Source: Tridacna crocea (Eukaryota; Mollusca; Bivalvia; Cardiida; Cardiidae). From it: DNA of 64,000 nt. Shown here piece after piece: positions 20,684-31,064 of this stretch. The stretch is from positions 40,696,501 to 40,760,500 of the forward strand of contig OX031057.1 in assembly GCA_943736015.1 (NCBI GenBank), in the 5' to 3' direction. Position 1 is the stretch's first letter. Every line of letters begins with the position of its first letter. The translations under genes and the position numbers were made by a program. The notes beneath the pieces are model-generated. The model had not been told where the DNA came from. It saw only the letters and a list, made by a program, of their open reading frames with translations, and did not search any database.

Positions 20684-20912
20684 TAAACCCATTACCACCC
20701 AATCCCTAAGTTTGAAAACCCTCAGAAAGAAGCCTTTAGAAAACATTGTAGGAAAAGGAGAAAACGTTGGTAACCAGCATTTTCTCCTTTTCCCACAATG
20801 TTTTCTATCCTTCACAAAACAATTTTCAAATTTTCAGTTACATTTTATTTTGTCGTCTGCAAATGCTTTCGATTCGGACCATTCTAAGATATTGTCGTTT
20901 GGTATGAGTTAA
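20684..20912. mobile_element. family A MITE
   Basis: ACCCATTACCACCCAATCCC start, core slightly mutated on the left (GAAAACGTTGG), right end TTTGGTATGAGTTAA. Confidence 0.85.
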
Positions 20913-21275
20913 GAAGGCTTTGCTAATTTCTATGCTAACAGCCAACAAGTGAAGTGTAACTCAAATGGGGTTTGTGTTAAAAAAGGAAGAAAAAAATATT
21001 GGTAAAAGGGAAAATACTGGTTAGCTGCATTTTATTATTTGTCCGAAAAGTTTTCGAAAAGCTTTCCCCAACAGTGCCGTTCAATTCGCGGACTGTAAGG
21101 GTAAAACGTAAACTGATAACCTTACAAACCAACTTGACGAAAAAAAAAAACCATAACTTTTTCTCTCAAAATGTCGACATGTAGCGCGCTTTCATCTTGA
21201 ATCAATCCGATAGATAAACTATCTCAAAACAGGAAACAAATGCATTGATTGATTGACTGACTGGCTGACTGAAGG

Positions 21276-21552
21276 AGATCGCCCGGGTAGATCAGTGGTG
21301 AGCGTGTTGGACTCGTGACCTGGTAGTTGTGAGTTCGATACCTGGTTGAGGCGAACTTTCTTTCCGGCGTATTTTCGCCTCTCACCTCTGCTGAAGCATG
21401 TGAGAAAAGTAGTCGGTGGCTTTGGAAAGAAAGTTGTGTTAGTACTGGTGTAAAAAAGCCAGGAAACATATGTGCGTCATCGACCGCCATGATATGACCA
21501 TAGCTGTGAAAGTGGCGTGAAACCTCAATACAACCAACCAACCAACCAACTG
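21276..21552 (+). mobile_element. tRNA-derived SINE, type 1, with (CAAC)n tail
   Basis: tRNA-like head with A-box-like GTAGATCAGTGGTGAGCG and B-box GAGTTCGATACC, followed by a body with AACTTTCTTTCC and GCCAGGAAACATATGTG, ending in a (CAAC)n run. A reverse copy lies at 52,330-52,522. Confidence 0.8.
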
Positions 21553-21576
21553 ACTGAAGGATGAAATTATTTAAGG

Positions 21577-21745
21577 TCTACAACTCTAAAACTAGACGAC
21601 GGAAACTGCCGAGATTGTCTGTAGCCTTCACGAAAAAGTCAATGTTACCGATGGATTTTCATAAGACGAAAGCTCCCGAGATTGGCCGAATAGCTTTAAG
21701 GAAAACGTCGATGTTTACCGATGAGTCACGAGCCGTAGACATTAA
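21577..21745. repeat. dispersed repeat with two imperfect units
   Basis: TGCCGAGATTGTCTG and TCCCGAGATTGGCCGAATAG each precede a CGATGTTTACCGATGA-type segment. A single diverged unit (GCCGAGATTGACCAAATAG) is at 47,836-47,935. Confidence 0.6.
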
Positions 21746-21755
21746 GATAAGGTAA

Positions 21756-22505
21756 AAAATAATTCCATTACCCGCATGGAAAACATGGGATGAAAAGAAG
21801 CAACTGCTTGTTACAAGCGATTGTGTAGTGACGTAAAAATTCTCACTCAAGGTGTATTGATCAATCAAATATTTTTCCATAAGGACGGATAAGTGTCTTT
21901 AAATTTGAGAAAACAGATAACAGTATGGCTGACAGCGTTCTTTTACATGAATTTATTGCATCAATTAATCATAGTTTATTTGAATTCCTCACGTACGTTC
22001 GTGTCTAACAATATAAGGTCAACACACTGTTTTCTTGTATGGTTTTATCATGATCGTTTGGAAAAAACGAGGGGAAAAATGAAGAAAAAAAAACCTATCT
22101 TAAAAATAGGCGAACTCTTATGAAATTCTTCATAAATACACACCTATTAAACAGTGGTCTTTGCATACTGTTGCAAGCATGTTACGCAATTTCTTTGCAA
22201 AGAACGAGATTAGAGTAAAAGCAGCAAAAATCTAGGTTTTGACTGCTGCCTATTTTTTCTGATTCGTATTTAAGTGTTTTCTCATAGTTTCGGAGAAACA
22301 CGCACGCACACACACAATACAACAAAATACAACGAGCTACATATGATGTTCCTGCCGAAAAAGACCTTTCAAACCAGCATTTCCTCTCTTTCTCACAATA
22401 TTTCTACCCTATCAAAGAAAGATTGCACTGGAGCCCTCTTGAAAAAGTCGCCTGCAAATGCTTTAAATTTGGAACATGGCTAAAATTTTGTAATCTGGTA
22501 AAGGT
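21756..22505. other. gene-free, one decayed family A copy at the right
   Basis: Between 22,345 and 22,500 fragments such as CCTGCAAATGCTTTAAATTTGG and ACCAGCATTTCCTC mark an old MITE; left of that nothing is recognised. Confidence 0.45.
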
Positions 22506-22734
22506 TTAACCCTTTCCCAAACAATCCCTGGTTTTTACGGGTCAAGAATAGAAGCCTTTTGAAAACATTGTGGGAAAAGGAGAAAATGCTGGTAACCAGC
22601 ATTTTCTCCTTTTCCCACAATGTTTTCTAACCTGTCATATGGAAATATCATCTTTTTAGCAACTGTTAATTTGTCACCTGCAAAATGCTTTCAATTTGGT
22701 CTGGTCCAAAATTTGCCTTTTGGGAAAGGGTTAA
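22506..22734. mobile_element. family A MITE (CCCAAACAATCCCTGG subtype), full length
   Basis: 229 bp. Termini CCCTTTCCCAAACAATCCC and CCTTTTGGGAAAGGG; perfect core around GCTGGTAACCAGC. Confidence 0.93.
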
Positions 22735-22838
22735 AATGTGCTTATTCCTTGTAACGCAATAACAGCACCCGCGTGGTTTGGCTGGAAAGGTAAACAAAAA
22801 AAAAACACCACGATAGTTTTCTATTCTTATGACCCCAT

Positions 22839-23234
22839 CTTCGCGAGCTAAGTTTACGATCACTACGTGGATCTTACCTTGGCTGATTGAGCCCGATTTC
22901 GAGATTCCTGCGATGCGCCCTCTATTGGATGTTGGTTATTACCCTTCTTTACATCATATTTCTAAAAGCAAATGAAATATCGTTTTACAAACCGCTTACG
23001 AATACACATGAAGCGATAACCAGCCATCCACGTGGGTTTCCATGTTTACCTTCTATTCGAAAGGTAGAGACCTTGTTCTATTTTTATCAAAGATGAAATG
23101 CTACGAGTGATTTAATTCGTTGCAGCTAGAGCTGGCTGCATCCAATGAAAAAGCATATCGGGTGAATGTAAAAATCAAGCTCGATCCGCCAAGGGTAGAT
23201 TTACGTAACGAATCGTCAGTCTTGGCTTGCGAAG
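22839..23234. mobile_element. 396-bp TIR element, copy 2
   Basis: Same length as 12,321-12,716 and about 95% alike by eye, with termini CTTCGCGAGCTAAG and CTTGGCTTGCGAAG. A solitary AT flanks each end. Confidence 0.85.
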
Positions 23235-23339
23235 ATGTTATGACCCATGCTCTGGCAAATGATAATTCCATCTTTATCATGCTGAATAACTGGACATTTT
23301 CAATTCGATGGGAAAAACCCAAATATTTCTGTTTCAGAG

Positions 23340-23610
23340 TCATGGTTTAGGGTAAAATATCCCTTGATCCCCGGGACAGTGTAGATCCAAGATCAGGGTC
23401 CGTATTTGCCAACCATTCCGGAGAACATTCTTAGTCTTATTCCTCAAGATTTCCTGAATGTGAAAGTAACAGAACTTCTGATTGGCTAAACCATTTGGTT
23501 TAGCCAATCAGAAGTTCTGTTACTTTCATAATGAGAAAATTCTGAAGAATAAGACTAAGAATGGTTGGTGAATAGGGACCCAGATTGCACGTTCTGTGTT
23601 GTCTTCGGAA
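23340..23610. repeat. family E remnant split by a family I insertion
   Basis: GGGACAGTGTAGATCCAAG at the left and AGATTGCACGTTCTGTG at the right form one family E core when the inserted 184 bp are ignored. Confidence 0.75.
23397..23580. mobile_element. family I MITE with 3-bp target duplication
   Basis: 184 bp, ends GGTCCGTATTTGCCAACC and GGTTGGTGAATAGGGACC, flanked by CAG on both sides. It is almost wholly self-complementary, with centre GCTAAACCATTTGGTTTAGC. A 3-bp duplication with GG...CC termini suggests a PIF/Harbinger-type mover, but no transposase is present. Confidence 0.85.
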
Positions 23611-24059
23611 GAGCGAAAAACAAAGTGGGAGTTGGAGAAAATGCGGGCTACTATATAGTGTTTTTTCTTCTCTTCTAACAACACTTCAAAAACTCTGACA
23701 GACGAAAAATGGACAGTCGAATGATTGAATACGAGTAGCGTTTTGCGTCGCTTTACAGCAACACCTAGCAGAATCAGTTAGAGAATGTCCTAGATTTTAC
23801 CAGTATTAGGCTCTGATGTGTCCTGCCAAAGCACATTCTTACAAAAAATCATGTGCCTCTAGCTATAACCGAATCCGGGACCTCCAGGTAAACGATTCGT
23901 ACTTTTGACCGGTCAGTGACACGGACTGTCAAACGGACAGGGCTCTAATGTACGTACGTGTATTTCCAAAGGAAGGTGATAAAGGATAACATAGGCCACA
24001 TGGTTATTCGGTTATTTCCCTTGCAAAAGCGAAACTTGAAATCTCTCCTATAATAATGA

Positions 24060-24275
24060 TTAATCCTTTACCTCATATGCCAATTTTAGGCTCTTCCGAT
24101 TCAGCAGCTAATAAACATATGATGTCAGAAACATGCACAAATCCGGAAACAATTATCTGATTGAGTGAAAAACATTGTGGGAAAAGGAGAAATTGCTATT
24201 ATTTCTCCTTTTCCCAAAATGTTTTCAAAAGCTGTCTGTTGTTGATGCGTCAAAATCTTGGGAGTAAAGGCTTAA
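24060..24275. repeat. decayed MITE related to families A, C and D
   Basis: TTAA both ends; GTGGGAAAAGGAGAAATTGCT is followed by a shortened partner (ATTTCTCCTTTTCCC), so the palindrome centre has collapsed. Confidence 0.65.
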
Positions 24276-24524
24276 GAATTGTAGGGGAAATCTAATTTAT
24301 GTTTTCAGTACTGGAACAAAGGAAAAATCAAAGCACTGACAACACCGATTGCTAGAAGAAAGTGGACAGAGCAATTTCTATTCGACCATGAACTATCCAT
24401 GAAAAAAAAAAAGATTTGTGTGCTGCTGCACTTTTTATTTTTTTTTTTTTTTCAAGCATGTCCAAACGCTTAAAAGTAGTTAGTGGATGCATCCACAAGT
24501 TGCATCCTTATTTTGCGATAAGTT

Positions 24525-24619
24525 TAGCCAATCAGAAGTTGTGTTACTTACAAATTTAGAAAACCTTGGAGAATAATACTAAGAATATTCTCAAGAATGG
24601 TTGGTTAATACGGGCCCAG
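24525..24619. repeat. family I MITE, right half only
   Basis: TTTAGCCAATCAGAAGTTG through GAATGGTTGGTTAATACGGG. Confidence 0.75.
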
Positions 24620-24699
24620 GTCAGCATGCAAGGATTGTGAGTCGGTATTTTTTCATTGTTCAATTTTCTGCCTCAACATGTCTAAATGTATAAAGTTTA

Positions 24700-25015
24700 G
24701 TTGTCTCCTGATGGTTTTACTCTCTGACAAACGACACAATTTTTTATTTGTCCAAATAGAAAGTATTTGCGGGCGGTAAATTATATATGCGTCAAGCATA
24801 GATTTTGTCCATGATAGGGTAGTCTGGATTACCTGCCCCTATCACTACGCTTGAAGTACGGAGGGGTACCAGACTAATGATAGGGTAGAAAACATGGGGG
24901 GAAAAAGAAGATGCTGTTACCAATGATTTTCTACTTTTGTCACAATGTATTTAGAAACCTCTTTCGTTGAAAGACAGAATAAAGGTCTAAATGAACTTAT
25001 TTTTTACCAGACAAT
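24700..25015. repeat. decayed family A debris
   Basis: TCTGACAAACGACACAATT and GAAAGTATTTGCGGGCGG arms, then a broken core near 24,890-24,950. An extra GGTAGTCTGG...CCAGACTA inverted patch lies inside. Confidence 0.45.
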
Positions 25016-25115
25016 AAAATTTTGAAGTCCAAACCCAAAGTATATACAGACGACAAAAAAGAACAAGGCTCAGATTGCCCGATAATTTTTTGTAAGAAAA
25101 GGAAGTCATCATCTA

Positions 25116-25312
25116 GGGCTCGTATTGACTAACCATTCTTCAGAACTTTCCTAGTCTTATTCTCCAGAAATTTCTATATTTGAAAGTAACACAACTTCTG
25201 ATTGGCAAAATAATTCGGGTTAGCCAATCAGAAGTTGTGTTACTTACAGTTTTAGCACATTCTGGAGAGTAAGACTAAAATATTCTTAAGAATGGTTGGT
25301 GAACACAAGCCC
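25116..25312. mobile_element. family I MITE
   Basis: GGGCTCGTATTGACTAACC to GGTTGGTGAACACAAGCCC, with inner arms AACACAACTTCTGATTGGC and their complement. No clear target duplication remains. Confidence 0.8.
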
Positions 25313-25317
25313 ATTAC

Positions 25318-25515
25318 TAGTATCTCCCGCTAGATGACATAATACCAATCCACATCTATCTAACATGGGTATTCTAGATACAGAGCCGGACAACTTTTCT
25401 ACGCTACAACCGTTACTTTGAATTTCAAACTAATATAAACGTTTACTCAATAAAACGCTACATGGTACGACTCATTCAACTACGATCAGCTGGCATGTTA
25501 CCTATGCACTGGCCA
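25318..25515. repeat. dispersed repeat J without family H
   Basis: TATCTCCCGCTAGATGAC, ACAACCGTTACTTTGAATTT and AATAAAACGCTACATGG occur close together, unlike the split copy at 8970-9560. Confidence 0.7.
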
Positions 25516-25755
25516 TTTATTAGACAGTGGTGAGATTAAAAGGCAGACTGTCACATAATTTGCTGTCTAAATCTTATTTTTTGCGAAATTAATCGGATAC
25601 ACTGTCTACTTCGACATTATTTTGTAAATAAAGCAAAAAAAAAAACGAAACAGGAAATAGACGTGGTTTATTTTCATGTGTCGAATTACAGAAAAGATTT
25701 GTCATGTTAATTTACCATGGCAGCAAATAACCTCTAAAGTAATCGTATTTTTTCA

Positions 25756-26309
25756 TTAAAGGTGGCCCTTCAGATTTTGGGACGAAAATTTTACAAAAAT
25801 GTAAAAAAGAAAATCATCCTTATACTCCCATAGCCTTTTAATTTGCGTTTATAAAACCCGAGTAGTCGAAAACCATCCGATAACAAGAGAAATAAGAGAT
25901 TTATTACGGACCAGGTTGACACGAACGGGAGACATGTTCTATTTCTAGATTATCAATTCTCTCATTTAAATACAGGAAAACACAAAGTTCCAAACATTCG
26001 TCCGAAGAAGACATTATGGAAAATAATTATTATATGTTTGTTATGTGATGGAATTTAAGCGTTATCAGTCACGTGCCAGTCACTTGACATTCCCACAATG
26101 CTTTATTGATTTTTGGTGCGAAATCTAAAAATAGTTTAAGAGGCTATGCAGCCTTTTAAGGGAATACCATCAAAACATTTTTTTTTTTTTGTTGTAATTT
26201 TATGATTCTTAATTATTGATGATTTGTATTGTTTTTTCATATAAATTTCAATGATATATATATTTTTTTAATTTGGTGTTATGTGAAAATTCTAAATACC
26301 CACCTTTAA
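25756..26309. mobile_element. family H TTAA element (554 bp)
   Basis: TTAA-AGGTGGCCCTTCAG to CCCACCT-TTAA. It contains TCACGTGCCAGTCACTTGAC and GGCTATGCAGCCTTTTAAGG; no coding capacity is seen. Confidence 0.85.
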
Positions 26310-26590
26310 GCAAATAAGCCTAAGTGGACGGAAAAATAAGAACTTCGTTTAAAAAAAGAAGAGAAAGACCTCTGGACAAGATCATGCCACTTGAAAACGC
26401 GACAAGAAGCTTAAATGACTGTCATGTAAAGCACGCGAGGTTTCTACGCCGCGGCCTTTTTACTTATTTGTTTACATGTACCAAAATTTATTGAAATTAA
26501 AAGCCAATATACTATTTGAAAACATTGATGCTGACCTCTCCTGGCTCTTTTGTAAAGAAGCCAACTTGTCAAAATAGGCACTTTATACAG

Positions 26591-26712
26591 GCTCCTTCCA
26601 ACGTTAACAGTCGTTTATATGTGAGCCGAAATAGAAGAAACCAAGGCTGGACATCGGGTAGAATAAATGCGATGTCCTGATTGGTCAAATATCGATTTCC
26701 ACGGATCCATGT
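26591..26712. repeat. end of dispersed element K
   Basis: Matches 55,421-55,534 in reverse orientation over about 115 bp, from CTTCCAACGTTAACAGTCG to TTTCCACGGATCCATG. The sequence right of it to about 27,000 has no recognised gene. Confidence 0.7.
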
Positions 26713-27099
26713 CTTTCCGCCTCTTATGCGTCATGGAAGACAATTCGAATCTTCGAGGAATATATGACATGCGCAGACGACGGCACAGGCCAGGAAGAAC
26801 TCTGAGCTGTATTTTAAAGTGTCGATACTTATTATACAACAAAACTGTAGAGCTGACTATCCACACGACGAAGATTTGTCCATGCAGACTACAAAATATA
26901 TGTGGTTCTAAAGTTAATAAAATTTCATTGACAGGAAAGAAAATATCGCTGTAAATGGACCAATCCCGATAACCAGCATTTCCTTCATTTCCCCTAGATG
27001 TTATCAATCAAAAGGTTTCTTTTTATAGCTGGCTCTCTGTCTTTCTCTCTGTCTCAATAAATGTATTTTCTTTGCGGAGACAAGGTTGGCTGGTTCGCT

Positions 27100-27100
<1 letters not shown>

Positions 27101-27133
<33 letters not shown>
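27101..27133. repeat. (TC)n microsatellite
   Basis: About 16 uninterrupted TC units. Confidence 0.95.
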
Positions 27134-27134
<1 letters not shown>

Positions 27135-27412
27135 ATCAAATCTTAAACTATCAAACAACACAAACTTAATCTTCATAAATTAAGTTGTTGTTGTTTTTTT
27201 TTTCAGCAAAATGTTAACATTTCTGTATGTATCCTACCACTCTCTTCACGTTGGCAGAGAAAAGTAATTTTGAAGTGTTCATTAGTGTGCAGAAAAAAAA
27301 GAACTTAAAATGTTCGTTTGCCGGGAAAATCCAGCCATATCCGACAATGTTGACCCAAGATCCGACAGCATTTGCCACAGAGACTTATCAAGTCTCACTT
27401 AGTAACATAGAG

Positions 27413-27642
27413 GGTTAACTTTTTTTTTTTTTTCAAACGACCCCGCTTTAAACGACTTTGAGGCGAAAGACTTTCGAAAATATATCTATCGTGGCAAAAG
27501 CGAACGTGCCGGTAACCAACTTTTTCTCTATTACCGCAAGGTTTCCTGGTAAATTCGAATCTTTTAAATAGTGATCTCATCACTTTAAATGTCGGCTGCA
27601 AAGGCTTTGAATGTGAGCCTAAAATTTTGTGGTAAAGATTAA
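27413..27642. repeat. decayed family A MITE
   Basis: TTAA, AACGACCCCGCTTTAAACG, a broken core (GCCGGTAACCAAC), GGCTGCAAAGGCTTTGAA, then GGTAAAGATTAA, which is also the left TTAA of the family H copy. Confidence 0.6.
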
Positions 27643-28199
27643 AGGTGGCCCTTCAGATTTTGGGATGAAAATTTTACAAGAATACAAAAAATCATCCTTA
27701 TACTCCCAAAGCCTTATAATTTTCATTCGTAAAACCCCAGTAGTCGAAAACCATCCGACAACAAGAGAAATTACAGATTTGCTACAGCCCAGATCGACAC
27801 CTACGGGAAACACAGTCTATTTTTACATGAGCAGCTCGCTCATTTACGTACTGGAAATATACAGACGAAGCTTCAAACATAGCGTCCGAAGTAGACACTA
27901 TGGAAAATAATTACATATTTGTTATGTTATGGAATTTCAGCATCATTAGTCACATGCCAGTCACCTAACATTCCCACAATGCTTTTTTGAATTTGGCGGG
28001 AAATATAAAAATAGCTTAAGAAGCTTCGTAGCCTTTTAAGGGAATACCACCAAAAAAAACAATTTTTTTTTTGGTAATTCTATGATTCTTAATAATTGGT
28101 GATTTGTATTGTTTTTTTTTTTTTTTCATATAAATTTCACTGATATATACATATTTTTCAACTTGGTGGGATGTGAAAATTCTAAATACCCACCTTTAA
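27639..28199. mobile_element. family H TTAA element (561 bp)
   Basis: Longest copy of the three. Same termini as the others, with an extended poly-T tract near 28,107. Confidence 0.85.
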
Positions 28200-28315
28200 G
28201 CATAATAACATAGGCACAATTGAGTAATACGAACCTTCGTTTTCTCTACACTCCTATTATAGATGAAATAATTACATGTATACGTTTACCAAAGAGCCTC
28301 TCTTATTGCAATTTC

Positions 28316-28480
28316 ACCCTTTGACTGCTAAGCGCTACTCAAGGACCTTTGGCGGACAATGTCGGTTCAAGATCAGACTGCACAAAGCGTGCAGTCTGAT
28401 CTTGGATAGCAAAAAGTATCGACCCATGTCAGCCTGCGCAGTCCGCGCAAGCTGACATGAATAGAAACTTTTTGCTTTCT
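28316..28480. repeat. family E core fused to a family G core
   Basis: CAAGATCAGACTGCACAAAG/GTGCAGTCTGATCTTGG passes directly into CAAAAAGTATCGACCCATG/CATGAATAGAAACTTTTTG. Confidence 0.7.
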
Positions 28481-28729
28481 GGAAAATTATTTTCTTGTCA
28501 GAGGGCCATTCTACCCGCTGTTTACAAGTATTTTTCTTGTTTTTCACTCTATGTTCTCTGAAGTCTTTTCTATGCTTGTTAAAACTCGTGTTTTTTCTAG
28601 TTATTTAATCGAATACAGAAATCGATCTAACACTTTTTAACTAAAAGGCAACTAAAAAAAAAACACGCACACAAAACCCTGAAATTAAAAAACATGTTTG
28701 TTCTCACTGGCTTGACTAAACAAGCAGAT

Positions 28730-28795
28730 TGTATAGATAGTACATCAGACCAAACATTCTGTGCAGCCTAATCTTGATCTATGCCTTCCGGCATA
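28730..28795. repeat. family E fragment
   Basis: GTACATCAGACCAAACATTC then GTGCAGCCTAATCTTGATC. Confidence 0.55.
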
Positions 28796-28869
28796 AACCT
28801 CTGTTTCTTGCCTATATTGCTGGGAAGGTTAGGAATCGCATAAAGACAATATGCGCATTATGGGAACTT

Positions 28870-29068
28870 TTAACCTTTAGGCTGATAAGCGCGGCTCACA
28901 GACCTTTTGCAGACAGTGTAGATCAAGATCAGACTGCACAGAACGTGCAGTCTGATCTAGATCTACACTGTCTGAGAAGGAGATATTATTCCCGAAAACA
29001 AAACTTTGATACATTGGGTTTTCACTATAGAAACGAAGATTTTTATTCTAGTTATTTAGCAAGCTTAA
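28870..29068. mobile_element. family E MITE
   Basis: TTAACCTTTAGGCTGATAAGC to TTTAGCAAGCTTAA; its right TTAA is the left end of the next element. Confidence 0.85.
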
Positions 29069-29293
29069 ACTTTTACCAGACGACAAATTTTTGGACTGGT
29101 CCAAATTGAGAGACTTTGCAGACGACAAAGTAAAAGTGACTGAAATTGTGAAATTTGTTTTGTGAAGAGTAGAAAACGTTGTGGGAAAAGGAGAAAATGC
29201 TGGTTACCAGCATTTTCTCCTTTTCCCACACTGTTTTCAAAAGGCTTCTTTCTCAGGGGCGTCAAAAGTAGGGATTGTGTGGTTATGGGTTAA
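29065..29293. mobile_element. family A MITE, full length
   Basis: 229 bp from the TTAA shared with family E. Core with GTTGTGGG on one arm and CCCACACT on the other. Confidence 0.88.
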
Positions 29294-29585
29294 GAATTAA
29301 TGGTTTAGCCAATAGACCATGACATGTACAGGTATCAAATGCACATTGCAGCAATCGGATATCTACTGCCGGAGACTAAAGATGGTTTTCACTGCATAAA
29401 TTGAGTTGTGTTATCTTAAAAAGTGGTTTAATGACGATGTTGGCCTTCCCAGTGTGCGTCGGTTGACCTTAGTCGAGACAGCATATTAGTTCTTTTAGGA
29501 CCATTCTAGTATATGATAGAGAGGGTTTTGAGACAAAATCTATCCAAATCATGCGACTATTTACTCGATACAATTCAGTTGTGTT

Positions 29586-29813
29586 GACCCATTACCAAAC
29601 GACAATATTTTAGACTGGTCCAAATTGAAAGCATTTACAGACGACAAAATAAAAGAGACTGAAAATTTGAATTTTGTTTTGTGAAGAGTAGAAAATATTG
29701 TGGGAAAAGGAGAAAATGCTGGTTACCAGCATTTTCTCCTTTTCCCACAATGTTTTCTAAAGGCTTCTTTTTCTGGGGCGTCAAAAGTAGCGATTGTGTG
29801 GCAATGGGTAAAA
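29586..29813. mobile_element. family A MITE
   Basis: CCCATTACCAAACGACA start, core perfect around GCTGGTTACCAGC, end GTGTGGCAATGGG; both TTAA ends are mutated. Confidence 0.82.
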
Positions 29814-29881
29814 GCCCGTTTCTGCAGAGAGCTAATTCTAAAAGATCCTATTTCAGAGCTTTCGGGCAGTAGTGTGTACAA

Positions 29882-30110
29882 TTAACCCGTTACCAAACGA
29901 CAATATTTTAGACTGGTCCAAATTGAAAGAATAAGCAGACGACAAAATAAAATTGACTGAAAATTTGAAATTTGTTTTGTGAAGGGTAGAAAACATTGTG
30001 GGAAAAGGAGAAAATGCTGGTTACCAGCATTTTCTCCTTTTCCCACTATGTTTTCTAAAGGATTCCTTCTCAGGGGCGTCAAAAGTAGGGATTGTGTGGT
30101 AATGGGCTAA
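29882..30110. mobile_element. family A MITE, full length
   Basis: 229 bp. Termini CCCGTTACCAAACGACA and GTGTGGTAATGGG; right TTAA mutated to CTAA. Confidence 0.87.
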
Positions 30111-30460
30111 GGCTCGCACGCTTCTAGACTGAAAACATGGATTTTAAACAGATATTGGATAGGAAATGTTTTATACATCATAGTGACACGGCTGAAAGTG
30201 AATATTGAATAATTTTATTATTCATAAGGAAACACAAATAAAACGCGTAAAGACAATATATACAACATACATTCCATAAAATACAGCAATAAGTATTAAA
30301 GTAACATTGCTTAGACAAAAGCGAGTTTAACACCAATACTTGGGGTTTTTTTGGGGGGCAAGTCGATCTATGGACTACCAGCATCGATGGTAGTGATCCC
30401 TCTTTAACTTGGAATCGTCCAGTCCAATTTCCGTTAAATATTTTCTTTAGGAAGAAAACA
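30111..30460. other. upstream of the sulfotransferase, no repeat seen
   Basis: MITE-free. A 3' splice-like signal (TATTTTCTTTAG, ending 30,450) lies 10 nt before the start codon, so an untranslated first exon further left is possible. Confidence 0.35.
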
Positions 30461-30572
30461 ATGAATATTTTCAGATTCAATCGTGTACGGATGTGCCAAT
30501 GTTTTCTTTTCTTGGGAATCTTTTCAACGGTGACGCTCTTCTACCATTATTACTGTGGCTGGAAACCCGAAG
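30461..30572 (+). CDS. carbohydrate sulfotransferase, coding exon 1 (signal anchor)
   Basis: Encodes residues 1-37 plus the first base of codon 38. Residues 1-11 are basic (R5, R8, R10) and residues 12-32 (CQCFLFLGIFSTVTLFYHYY) form one hydrophobic span, the layout of a type II Golgi signal anchor. The exon ends GAAG at a consensus GTAAGT donor. The split glycine codon is completed exactly by GT at the start of exon 2, which supports the join. Confidence 0.8.
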
Positions 30573-30809
30573 GTAAGTTTATTTTGTTTCATTTTTTTGT
30601 GCTAAAATAATGTCAACTGTCGGCAAATTTGTTTTCTCCTGTATAAGATCTATGCTTACTATACTTACCTGTCTCTTTGGCTGCCTACCTGCATGTGTAA
30701 CCGCCAGTCTTTTATTCTTTCTTTTTTCCACCCCTTTCCTTCTTTGCTTTACCTCCCAATACCTTTTCGCTTCCCACCCTCAGAGTCCCTCTATTTTCCT
30801 GGTACACAT

Positions 30810-31005
30810 GGACCTGTATTCACCAACCTTTCTTGAGAATATACCTAGTCTTATTCTTCAGAATTTTGTGCATGTGAAAGTAACAGGACTTCTGATTGGC
30901 TAAAGCAAATGGTTTAGCCAATCAGAAGTCCTGTAACTTTCATGGTCAGGAAATCTTGAGGAATAAGACCAAGAATGTTCTTAGGAATGGTTGGTGAATA
31001 CAGCC
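30810..31005. mobile_element. family I MITE in the sulfotransferase intron
   Basis: GACCTGTATTCACCAACC to GGTTGGTGAATACAGCC, with centre GGCTAAAGCAAATGGTTTAGCC. It fills about 40% of the 492-bp intron. Confidence 0.85.
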
Positions 31006-31064
31006 AATGGTCTCTTGTCTATGTGGAAAACTAGACTAAAAACGACTTACTATTTCTTTTTCAG

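Noticed and set aside
21276-21350. Possible tRNA-Thr gene
   Set aside because: The B-box is good, but the acceptor and anticodon stems do not pair well and the sequence continues into a SINE body and tail.
26615-27007. 130-codon minus-strand frame
   Set aside because: It covers the element K end and unrelated sequence, with no domain or splice support.
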